A stretch of DNA of 13,557 bases, taken from NCBI GenBank assembly GCA_900553305.1, contig USDI01000045.1, forward strand, positions 1 through 13,557. Reading direction: 5' to 3'. Numbering within the stretch: position 1 is the stretch's first letter; each line of letters opens with the position of its first letter. Of the stretch, positions 1-6,985 are shown piece by piece. The position numbers and the translations under genes are program-made. A model generated the notes under the pieces. It did not search any database, was not told where the DNA came from, and saw nothing but the letters and a program-made list of their open reading frames with translations. The stretch comes from an uncultured Lachnospiraceae bacterium (GTDB lineage: Bacteria > Bacillota > Clostridia > Lachnospirales > Lachnospiraceae).

Positions 1-338
1 CTGTAATTCAAAAGTGCCGGATCATACATCTGTTTTTCTTTATACCAGTGTACTGTCTGTGGAAGCAGTCTTCTGCGCAGCTTCCCTGCAAGCCCCTGTG
101 AACCGGTCAATGCCGTTTTTTCTTCCCCGGTACAGCTTTCATAAGGAAGATGATCAAAAAAATCCAATTCACACTGACGATTTGTTGCAATAATCCCGTT
201 TTTCCGTTCTGTCGTTTTGAATTGTTCAAACCACGACAGATCCAGCTTCGCTTCCGCTCCGAGACTTTTAAATTTCTGATATAGTGCATACTGCTGGAGC
301 TGGTTTCCCAGTCCACCGGCAAGCTGTATAATAATCAT
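1..338 (-). CDS. GT11 alpha-1,2-fucosyltransferase, N-terminal 112 residues (runs off window)
   Basis: The 112 visible residues begin MIIIQLAGGLGNQLQQYALY, the N-terminal nucleotide-sugar binding signature of glycosyltransferase family 11, whose members move fucose from GDP-fucose to the 2-position of an acceptor sugar. Further support is the aromatic-basic segment HWYKEKQMYDPALL near residues 97-110, which matches the family's Y(F/Y)xPxLL region in position. The catalytic HxRRxD motif would lie beyond base 1. The start is the ATG at 338-336, one base after the TAA of the GH88-like gene. An AAGGA ribosome binding site at 353-349, encoded by the last codons of that gene, stands 10 bases upstream. 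A 71-codon frame at 322-107 on the same strand is an out-of-frame shadow. The family call is strong; the linkage formed and the acceptor are inferred. Confidence 0.9.
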   Translation of the reverse strand, partial: MIIIQLAGGLGNQLQQYALYQKFKSLGAEAKLDLSWFEQFKTTERKNGIIATNRQCELDFFDHLPYESCTGEEKTALTGSQGLAGKLRRRLLPQTVHWYKEKQMYDPALLNY

Positions 339-339
339 A

Positions 340-1407
340 TTATATGTTTCCTTCTTTTTGATCTTCATTCATGACAAACAAGGATAAGGCCGGTCCCAGT
401 GACCAGGGATAACTTCCGTATACCTGCGGATACATGCTGAATCCCTGACATTCTGCCAGCGCATTCGGTACTTCCCCATCTGTTACAATACTCTGTAATG
501 CTTCAAGCCCACGCAGCATTCTGGATTTGTGAATGCCAATCAATACCTTGGTATTGAGGGATCTTGAAATGGCATACAAAATCATCGCCGTTGCAGAGGT
601 ATCCACCGGACCTTCCTTTGCCGGAAGCTGCCAGGTATACCATCCACCGGCAAGCTGATAAGCCTCTACTTTATCCACCATGCGGCGGTATGCCTGTTTC
701 ATTGCTTCGTAGCTTGGTCTGCTTTCTTCTAACAGAGCCAGTGTTTCCGCCATTCCGATCATCAGCCAGCCGACCGCTCTTCCCCAGCCAATCACTCCAT
801 ATTTCATACCGCTTTCCAGTTCATAGCCGTGATAAGGTAATCCGGTCTTTTCATCCATACCATAGGCAATAAAGTTCGTAATCTGTGTGACTGCAAGATT
901 AATTGCCGTGTTGCTGTCATAAGTAACTCCATATTTACAGAGAAACGGACACACCATTCCAATCATGTCTGCAAATATGTAACCGTTCTGCTGTGCCGGG
1001 CGGTAAAGCAGACTTCCGCACTCATCCGTTTCATGCTGAAACAAATATTGCGCTACGGCATCTGCTGCCTGTTTATATTTCTCATCCTTCGTAATCTGAT
1101 GCAGTTCAATAAGTGCAAGCCCACTTAACGCATCATCTAAATAATACATTTTACATTTCCTATGAATAAACCGGTCGCAATACTTTTTAAGGGCATTCTG
1201 TATCTCTCTTGCCTCTTCCGAATTCTGATGTGCATTGTAATAGTCAATTAATGCTTTTGCAAGCAAACCATTGGGCCAGTTAAAGCTGTCTTTCGGCGCC
1301 ACCTTTTGTCCCAATAACTGACGTATCATTCGTTTCACTTCGGATCCTGTGCTTCTCCCTGTATAATGAAGCAACTGGTCCTGTGCTTTTCTGACCATTT
1401 CTACCAT
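340..1407 (-). CDS. GH88/GH105-like unsaturated uronyl hydrolase family protein
   Basis: This 355-residue protein resembles the (alpha/alpha)6-barrel unsaturated glucuronyl/rhamnogalacturonyl hydrolases (UGL, YteR, YesR), which hydrate and remove the 4,5-unsaturated uronic acid left by polysaccharide lyases. Visible signatures are YYLDDALSG (89-96 region), IFADMIGMVCPFL (144-156), GWGRAVGWLMIGMAETL (207-223), GWYTWQLP (255-262), DTSATAMILYAI (269-280) and YPWSLGPALSL near the C-terminus. Asp92 and Asp147 are 55 residues apart, the spacing I recall for the two key aspartates of YteR (88 and 143). There is no signal peptide or membrane segment, so it should be cytoplasmic. The ATG at 1407 has AAGGAG at 1421-1416 eight bases upstream, inside the end of the DUF6056 gene. 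Its place in a synthesis operon is unusual. It may trim an intermediate, recycle lyase products, or have a changed function. Confidence 0.82.
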   Translation of the reverse strand: MVEMVRKAQDQLLHYTGRSTGSEVKRMIRQLLGQKVAPKDSFNWPNGLLAKALIDYYNAHQNSEEAREIQNALKKYCDRFIHRKCKMYYLDDALSGLALIELHQITKDEKYKQAADAVAQYLFQHETDECGSLLYRPAQQNGYIFADMIGMVCPFLCKYGVTYDSNTAINLAVTQITNFIAYGMDEKTGLPYHGYELESGMKYGVIGWGRAVGWLMIGMAETLALLEESRPSYEAMKQAYRRMVDKVEAYQLAGGWYTWQLPAKEGPVDTSATAMILYAISRSLNTKVLIGIHKSRMLRGLEALQSIVTDGEVPNALAECQGFSMYPQVYGSYPWSLGPALSLFVMNEDQKEGNI

Positions 1408-1410
1408 AGG

Positions 1411-2976
1411 CTACTCTCCTTCTTTATATTTCTGATTCCATTCCGTTCTGGGAATTGCCACAACAGTCCTTTTATCATAAAAATCGGCAGTAACATAATT
1501 CGCCCAGGCTGATGCATCCCCTGTAACCGGCATCTGCATCAGCGGCCCCTGCCAGTCATTAATCATCGGAATAATAACATCCTCTTCCTCAGAATCAAGT
1601 AATAAGCTTGTCTGTAAGTCCATCTGCTCTTTATAATCCGCAGCCTGTCCACTCCTGATATAATCATAACAGATATAATCGGTCGTTTCCTTTATTCCAT
1701 GCCGGCACACCAAAACTGCAACGCATGCAGCAAGCAGCCCCGGAACTACCAGGCGGGCATGAGCTGCTGCCTGTTTGTATTTTACAACCTCTTTAAGCTT
1801 TCCTGCCAAAATCAGCATAATACCAAACAGGGTAAGCAGCAATACCTGAAAATTGGTATTTCCGACTCCCTGTGACACTTCTACCCCCGCGTACAATGCG
1901 GGTGCCTGCATGGCACAATAAAGGCAGACAAGCAGGATACAGCCAGTCCATGGGGATCCTGCCAAACCGCTAAATCTGTCTTTGTCCGGTTGAAACTCCT
2001 TACCACTGTTTACACGAATCGGCATAACATCCAGTAAAAGCAGAAACAATACCAGCATTCCTATCAATACCAGGGGTTGTTCCACCAGGTAAATACCTGC
2101 ATCTTTAAATCCCTGAACAAAGCACATTCCGATGGTTCCTATCATCTTCCCGGCGGATAGCCCGAAGGCTTCCCCTCCCCTTGCCTTATTTCCGGGTGCC
2201 AGCATACTGACAAGGAGTCCTGCCAGTTCTGCGGCTATTGGAATAAGAAGAAGGAATATTCTTTTACTTCTCTCATGGATAAAGTGGTACATTCCATAAT
2301 ATACCGCAAAAAGAAATACCAGCAATGCTGCCTGATAGTTCGAACCGCCAAGCAAGGTCATAAACAGTAAGATTCCAACAAAATAACGTTTGTAATAAGT
2401 TCTTCCCCATTTCAAAAGCCAGCAAAGCACAAACTGGCACATCGTAAACGGAATCATATAATGGGCACAGCCATTAAACCAGTAAAGGGAAGACTTCTTA
2501 CCCGGTATAAACTGAATACTGATAAAAAGGAATAAAACCGTGATCAGACGGTATCCCCACTTGTCTGTTTTTACATGATGTACCAGTATTTCCCGAAACA
2601 GATAAAACGTACTCCCAATCCATAAAAGAAGCATCAGTGGTGTCACAATAATGTATGCCTTATCATGAAACACCTCCGGCTGCAGCGTAAATAATGCAAT
2701 GCTGAACCACGTTCCCTGCCAGCCATAATAATACTGTCGTATGGTCTGTCCAATGGCTTTGGCTACTTCAATCAGGGAATGTGTTGCCACCCAGGCAGGC
2801 CTTGTATACTTTCCATACCCATAGTCGTCTCCGGATGCCCGGTTTACTACTGTCAGATACAGAATGGGAAACAATGACAATAAGAATGCAGCAAACGCAC
2901 CGATTGCCAGCTTTTTTACCGACAGCCACCGGCTGAATTTATTCCATAATTGTACGAATTTTTCTTTCACCTTCAT
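1411..2976 (-). CDS. DUF6056 multi-spanning membrane protein, putative GT-C glycosyltransferase or polymerase
   Basis: This is a protein of about 521 residues with one membrane helix near residues 24-44, directly followed outside by NRASGDDYGYG. An acidic Asp-Asp pair after the first helix is typical of GT-C glycosyltransferases that use polyprenyl-linked donors on the outer membrane face. About ten more hydrophobic segments follow to about residue 430. The protein ends in a hydrophilic domain of about 80 residues (DYIRSGQ to KEGE). I recognise the overall pattern as DUF6056, a family of unknown function. The longest frame starts at ATG 2982, but AAGG at 2987-2984 is only one base from it and seven bases from the second ATG at 2976, so I choose 2976. 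The next gene starts three bases after its TAG. As no classical Wzy is visible, this is the best polymerase candidate; an outer-face side-chain transferase is equally possible. Confidence 0.75.
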   Translation of the reverse strand: MKVKEKFVQLWNKFSRWLSVKKLAIGAFAAFLLSLFPILYLTVVNRASGDDYGYGKYTRPAWVATHSLIEVAKAIGQTIRQYYYGWQGTWFSIALFTLQPEVFHDKAYIIVTPLMLLLWIGSTFYLFREILVHHVKTDKWGYRLITVLFLFISIQFIPGKKSSLYWFNGCAHYMIPFTMCQFVLCWLLKWGRTYYKRYFVGILLFMTLLGGSNYQAALLVFLFAVYYGMYHFIHERSKRIFLLLIPIAAELAGLLVSMLAPGNKARGGEAFGLSAGKMIGTIGMCFVQGFKDAGIYLVEQPLVLIGMLVLFLLLLDVMPIRVNSGKEFQPDKDRFSGLAGSPWTGCILLVCLYCAMQAPALYAGVEVSQGVGNTNFQVLLLTLFGIMLILAGKLKEVVKYKQAAAHARLVVPGLLAACVAVLVCRHGIKETTDYICYDYIRSGQAADYKEQMDLQTSLLLDSEEEDVIIPMINDWQGPLMQMPVTGDASAWANYVTADFYDKRTVVAIPRTEWNQKYKEGE

Positions 2977-2983
2977 GTTCATA

Positions 2984-2987
2984 CCTT
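2984..2987 (-). promoter_or_regulatory. Ribosome binding site deciding the DUF6056 gene start
   Basis: AAGG read on the minus strand sits seven bases before ATG 2976 but only one base before ATG 2982. The first spacing is workable and the second is not, so initiation at 2976 is favoured (protein begins MKVKEKF). The 68-base gap around it, 2983-3050, is AT-rich and shows no convincing promoter. Confidence 0.6.
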
Positions 2988-3050
2988 GTTTGTATCATAT
3001 TTCAACTGTTTCTTACGCATTTTGAAGCTATTGAAAAAATATCTCGTTCC

Positions 3051-4577
3051 CTATGATCTACGAACAATCTTCCTTCTCACAATCCCCCACAGATACTGAA
3101 ACTCCTGCGTTCTGTCAAATACAAGCAGAAATACCCCATTAAAGATCACACAGATCACAACAAACATAACCGCAAATGATAAAATGCTGATCTGTGGCAT
3201 GAGTACCCTGCGGATTCCATACAGAATTGCAAATGTTCCACCAAGTACGGCGAGGAACCTGGCAGAATCCACAAAATAGTCTTTCGCTTTGATCTCAAAG
3301 CAGACCCGATAAATAATAATCGGTTTCGTAATATTGGCAATGAGTCCGGATACGATCGTCCCGACATACACCCCGGCAAGCCCGATCCGCTGTACCAGCA
3401 CAATGGATATCACCAGGTTTACCGCTCCCTGAATGAGTGCAAGATACTTATCCTGTTCAAACACCCCGGCTGCCGTCTTGAAATTCGACAGCACAATCCG
3501 TTCTCCCTTAAAATAATAATCAATCAAAATACAGGTCACAGCCGCCACAGGGAGATCATTGAAAGGTCCCAGCCATAACAGAACAAGTGGTGTCAGTAAC
3601 AGCAAAAATCCCGTCGCTGAAAACCCGTAGATCCAGCAGGCAAAAAAGCGGTACACCTTAAAGATTTCATACTGCTTCTGCCGGCTTTCCGTTGCGATGA
3701 GATTACCAAAGCTCGATAGCACCGAGTTAAATATGATGTTTACAAAATTCGAAACCGAGGAAATCACCAGATTATAGTTATCTACAATTCCGCTTAACGT
3801 CACATTAATAAATGCGGAAATAATCATGGCATCTGTCTGAAGACGTGCCACATCTCCCACCTTATGAAGAACAAGCGCCTTTGTTTTCCTGACAACTTCC
3901 CCGACCTCCTCTTTCGTAAGAGGCTTTATATCCTTTTCTTTCAGGTAAGGATACATATTGTTCAGATAACGGCTGACAAAGATCTTCTGCAGCAGTTCTA
4001 CGGTTGCCGCGGTCAGCAGGTACGCATAAAAATTGCCCGTTGTCAGAATCACAATGATCTGCAGCGTCACCGTAATCATTTTGGTCACGGTGATGATATT
4101 CGTCTGAATGTAATTCTTCTGTTCGGCATTCACCAGACTGTACTTATATGCCACAAAATAGGAGCTCACCGTATTAAACAGGAAAATCAGATAATACAGC
4201 GTCAGGTCACGAAGTGTGACACCTTCCGGCTGTTTCACAAGATACGGCAGGAAAGGGACAATCACAAGTCCGATTCCTGCTACCACGAACCCGATAATCC
4301 GGTATGCCTTCTTATACAGAAGCATATAAGACTTGATCTTCTCGTAATCCTTATGAATCACCGGTTTATACAAGCTGTAGTTCAGTGCCGTGCCAATTCC
4401 CAGCTCTGCCATGGACAATACCGACAAAATGCCGGTATATAGAGCATTTACACCATTCAGTGTCCGTCCTAAATGCTGGATAAAGATGGTACGCAGAACA
4501 AACCCAAGCAACTGGGTGGTCAGGTTGCCGATGTATCCGAATATGATATTTCTTGCTGCTGCTTTAACTCTTCCCAT
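3051..4577 (-). CDS. Wzx-type oligosaccharide flippase (MOP superfamily)
   Basis: This 508-residue, highly hydrophobic protein has about 12-14 predicted membrane segments. Its N-terminus carries the family hallmark: RNIIFGYIGNL (9-19), a long FIQHLGRTLNGVNAL segment (33-47) and SVLSMAELGIGTALNYSLYKP within 52-72. Wzx proteins translocate undecaprenyl-diphosphate-linked repeat units from the cytoplasmic to the outer face of the membrane. It ends in a basic tail (RRKIVRRS). The start at ATG 4577 is forced: an in-frame TAA lies nine bases upstream (4586-4584), and the conserved core begins within ten residues. It therefore overlaps the end of the pyruvyl transferase gene by 58 bases, which suggests translational coupling. 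The nearest purine-rich sites are AGGAGA about 16 bases upstream and a weaker AAGAGA, so initiation probably depends on ribosomes arriving from upstream. Confidence 0.9.
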   Translation of the reverse strand: MGRVKAAARNIIFGYIGNLTTQLLGFVLRTIFIQHLGRTLNGVNALYTGILSVLSMAELGIGTALNYSLYKPVIHKDYEKIKSYMLLYKKAYRIIGFVVAGIGLVIVPFLPYLVKQPEGVTLRDLTLYYLIFLFNTVSSYFVAYKYSLVNAEQKNYIQTNIITVTKMITVTLQIIVILTTGNFYAYLLTAATVELLQKIFVSRYLNNMYPYLKEKDIKPLTKEEVGEVVRKTKALVLHKVGDVARLQTDAMIISAFINVTLSGIVDNYNLVISSVSNFVNIIFNSVLSSFGNLIATESRQKQYEIFKVYRFFACWIYGFSATGFLLLLTPLVLLWLGPFNDLPVAAVTCILIDYYFKGERIVLSNFKTAAGVFEQDKYLALIQGAVNLVISIVLVQRIGLAGVYVGTIVSGLIANITKPIIIYRVCFEIKAKDYFVDSARFLAVLGGTFAILYGIRRVLMPQISILSFAVMFVVICVIFNGVFLLVFDRTQEFQYLWGIVRRKIVRRS

Positions 4578-5821
4578 AAATGATTAATCTCTTCTCCTGT
4601 CCGGAGTGCCTGTTCCTGATAGCCCGGTATCTTTCTTTGCAGATGCTCCCGGATCGGATTCTCCTGCCCCATCAGCCACCGAAAGCCCTGAACCAGATCC
4701 TGCGGATCCCTAAGACTCTGTACCGGAAGTACATAGTGTTCGGTACTTCCAAACAGATCCTGTGCAATTCCGGCCGCTTTAACGGAATAGCCAACCACCA
4801 GCGTCGGTACACAGGTGGAATATGCCGCAATCGTTGCATGCGTCCGTGCCCCGACAAAGAAACGGCACTGACTGATATAACCCTTCAGTTCTTCACAGCT
4901 TCCGTCCGGAATCTGCAAAAGGCGCTCTGTCGATTTATATTTTTCATAAAGCCCGGAAAGTGGCTTCCGGTCATCATTATTCTTCCACACCACATGCGGA
5001 ATTAATGCAATCTGCATATCCGTATGCTCAATAATCCATTCGATAAGCTCTTCATAACACTTCATCGTAATTCCCGGTACGGATTCACTTTTCTGAATGA
5101 GTGGACTGACATTCACGCCTACCGTGTTGCCCTTCCAGAATCCATCGGGCACTTTCTTCCTGACATATCCCAGTGTAAAAGCCGGATCCGGTATCTGAAC
5201 AATTCTGGGAATATTCAAAGTATCCGGTGTCTTCCTGTTATTGCTATGACTGCTCTCTTCCTGTCTTTTTTCAAAAGCAGCACACAAAGCCTCATAAGTC
5301 AAGGACTCCCTTGCAATAATCAGATGATAGTGGCTTAAATCCTCTAAAATCCGGTCTGCCTGTGCTCCCTGTCCACGCTTCAACAGTTCCGGTTCGATGG
5401 AGCATCCCAGCAAAACGGTTTTCGTTCCTTTCTGTGTAAACGCAAGATTGGCAAGACGCAGATCCGAAAGCATACTGTCATAGCAATAGTTGTCTCCCCC
5501 AATCGAAATAGCAAGCGGAGACATCGGCCGCTTAAAAATATCCTCATAACGGTAACGCAGGAAGCTCGCTGCATCCTTCGTAAGCATACGATACGCATAA
5601 TAAGCTATATGTGCCAGCTTATGCTCCTCAAAGCTGCGTTCCTGTTTGATTTCACACAGGTCCTTCAAGGTATACTGCTCATCCTCGTTCCCCCGGTAGG
5701 ATACCAGTACCGTATCTTCTTTCATCATGTGGCACAGGCTGTTCACAATCGCCTCGCAACCGTGATTGCCGCTGCCTGCATGCATATATAAAATAATCTG
5801 ATTCTGATGATTCCCCTTCAT
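4520..5821 (-). CDS. Polysaccharide pyruvyl transferase family protein
   Basis: This 433-residue protein matches the CsaB/WcaK/AmsJ family, which transfers pyruvate from phosphoenolpyruvate to a sugar hydroxyl pair and gives a negatively charged ketal. Signatures seen are GSGNHGCEAIV (16-26), ISIGGDNYCYD (105-115), ARESLTYEAL (170-179), PDPAF (211-215) and the C-terminal GARTHATIAAYSTCVPTL (324-341) with the conserved Arg-Thr-His at 326-328, followed by GYSVKAAGI. A hydrophilic stretch near 184-201 (Glu, Ser, Asn, Lys rich) looks like a surface insertion. The start at ATG 5821 has AAGGA about five bases upstream. A gap of about 101 bases, the largest in the window, separates it from the preceding GT2 gene. 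The 3' end overlaps the flippase gene by 58 bases. The likely substrate is the lipid-linked repeat unit in the cytoplasm; the sugar modified cannot be told. Confidence 0.9.
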   Translation of the reverse strand: MKGNHQNQIILYMHAGSGNHGCEAIVNSLCHMMKEDTVLVSYRGNEDEQYTLKDLCEIKQERSFEEHKLAHIAYYAYRMLTKDAASFLRYRYEDIFKRPMSPLAISIGGDNYCYDSMLSDLRLANLAFTQKGTKTVLLGCSIEPELLKRGQGAQADRILEDLSHYHLIIARESLTYEALCAAFEKRQEESSHSNNRKTPDTLNIPRIVQIPDPAFTLGYVRKKVPDGFWKGNTVGVNVSPLIQKSESVPGITMKCYEELIEWIIEHTDMQIALIPHVVWKNNDDRKPLSGLYEKYKSTERLLQIPDGSCEELKGYISQCRFFVGARTHATIAAYSTCVPTLVVGYSVKAAGIAQDLFGSTEHYVLPVQSLRDPQDLVQGFRWLMGQENPIREHLQRKIPGYQEQALRTGEEINHLWEELKQQQEISYSDTSAT

Positions 5822-5922
5822 ATGATTCCTTCTTCTTGGTCTTTATTATTACACATTGCAATGATTAACCGTCTTCCATTCAAAAACATCTTAATTATGA
5901 TCACGTAAACAAATTTCATTGA
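5822..5922. other. AT-rich intergenic gap of about 100 bases
   Basis: This is the largest gap in the window, between the second GT2 gene and the pyruvyl transferase gene. It is AT-rich. I see a ribosome binding site at its left end (AAGGA next to ATG 5821) but no stem followed by a T-run, no clear -35/-10 pair and no small reading frame with a ribosome binding site. It may be a junction between gene blocks or hold a weak promoter that cannot be called by eye. Confidence 0.5.
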
Positions 5923-6918
5923 TCAAAATTTGAGATGATAACACCATAAATATATCTTCGGTGCCATCGCAAAAAATCTTACTTTAACCCGATACCCTTT
6001 AGAAAGCAATTTCACAGCTTCCCGGTCCTTCCGTTCTTTCAAAAGTTTTTGATAACATTCTTTGACATATGTGTCATATTGTTTCCGCTCAGCACCAGCC
6101 AATCCTGCCATTTTTCCAACCGTCAGCATAATAGAAATTAATAAAATCGAGGTCGCCTTGCTCCCGCACTCCGGCAGAAGATTGCGCACCTGTTCTCTCG
6201 CAATTTCCCAGCATCTGATCTGATCCATATATTCCGGACGGAATGTGCGGTTCATGGCTCCCTGTGGATTCTGATAATATCCATAACCCCGGAAATCAAT
6301 CTCAGCAATCGTTCCTGTCTTCGGCAGCAGATCCATAAGAAAGAGCATATCTTCCCCGATGGTCATTCCTTCCCGGAACCACTGTCCGGTATGCATTTGT
6401 TCCAACAAAGATTTCCGGTACAATTTGCTCCAGCACCGACTGTTTCCGCACAAAATCTGTTCCTTCAAATATTCCTGTTTCTCATACACCTTATGTGTCT
6501 GCCCATTTACCGGAACCGAGTTGGCTGCAATCTCCCATTCCCGTTCCGTATTCCAGATGGTGAACCGGCATCCGGCAATATCACATCCGGTCTGTTCCAT
6601 TGCTTCATACAATCTCTGCAGCATCTGGGGATGTATCCGGTCATCGGCATCCACAAAGGTAAGCAATTCTCCCTTTGCCAGTGCAATCCCATGATTCCGC
6701 GATGCCGACACCCCAAGATCCTCCGTTGTGATGAAGGACAGATTCTCATAGCTTTGTGCAAGCTTCTCACAGACTTCTGCCGTTCCATCCGTAGAACCAT
6801 CATTAATCACAATGATTTCCAAAGGTTCATAGTTCTGTGCTTCAATACTCTCTATGCAGTTTTTCAAATACAGTTCTCCGTTGTAAACGGGAACAATCAC
6901 ACTTATCAGTGGCTGCAT
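5923..6918 (-). CDS. GT2 family glycosyltransferase
   Basis: A GT-A fold inverting glycosyltransferase of 331 residues from the chosen start. It opens with LISVIVPVYNGELYLKNCI and has VINDGSTDGT (about 37-46), a SRNHGI segment, the metal- and nucleotide-binding TFVDADDR (about 87-94) and a GEDMLF motif near 188-193. The last about 25 residues (RVKVRFFAMAPKIYLWCY) are hydrophobic and basic and may attach it to the membrane. The longest frame begins with GTG 6930, but GGAG at 6928-6925 is part of that GTG-GAG and stands six bases before ATG 6918, so 6918 is the real start. It follows the other GT2 gene after about 67 bases and shares its architecture, consistent with old duplication or common family origin. 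Donor and acceptor sugars are unknown. Confidence 0.92.
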   Translation of the reverse strand: MQPLISVIVPVYNGELYLKNCIESIEAQNYEPLEIIVINDGSTDGTAEVCEKLAQSYENLSFITTEDLGVSASRNHGIALAKGELLTFVDADDRIHPQMLQRLYEAMEQTGCDIAGCRFTIWNTEREWEIAANSVPVNGQTHKVYEKQEYLKEQILCGNSRCWSKLYRKSLLEQMHTGQWFREGMTIGEDMLFLMDLLPKTGTIAEIDFRGYGYYQNPQGAMNRTFRPEYMDQIRCWEIAREQVRNLLPECGSKATSILLISIMLTVGKMAGLAGAERKQYDTYVKECYQKLLKERKDREAVKLLSKGYRVKVRFFAMAPKIYLWCYHLKF

Positions 6919-6924
6919 TCGTTT

Positions 6925-6928
6925 CTCC
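6925..6928 (-). promoter_or_regulatory. Ribosome binding site deciding the GT2 start at 6918
   Basis: The minus strand reads GTGGAGAAACGAATG. GGAG lies six bases before the ATG at 6918-6916, while the GTG at 6930 overlaps the site itself and has no site of its own. This favours a protein beginning MQPLISV, the normal N-terminus for GT2 proteins. Confidence 0.75.
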
Positions 6929-6985
6929 ACAATAAATCAATTCATGTAATTACTTATCAATCAGAATTTATATGTTCCAATGTGT

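Noticed and set aside
107..322. 71-codon minus-strand reading frame beginning MPVDWETS
   Set aside because: It is out of frame with the clear GT11 coding sequence at 338-1, has no family resemblance and no ribosome binding site of its own.
541..556. Inverted repeat CAATACC-TT-GGTATTG inside the GH88-like gene
   Set aside because: Arms of seven bases are expected by chance, and a two-base centre is too short for a stable loop.
2983..3050. Possible promoter (TATGAT with upstream TTCAAA) before the DUF6056 gene
   Set aside because: The spacing between the two elements is about 21 bases, and the -10-like box lies almost against the ribosome binding site, leaving practically no leader.
5854..5863. 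Ten-base palindrome CATTGCAATG in the intergenic gap
   Set aside because: Palindromes of this length are expected several times in a window of this size, and nothing nearby marks it as an operator.
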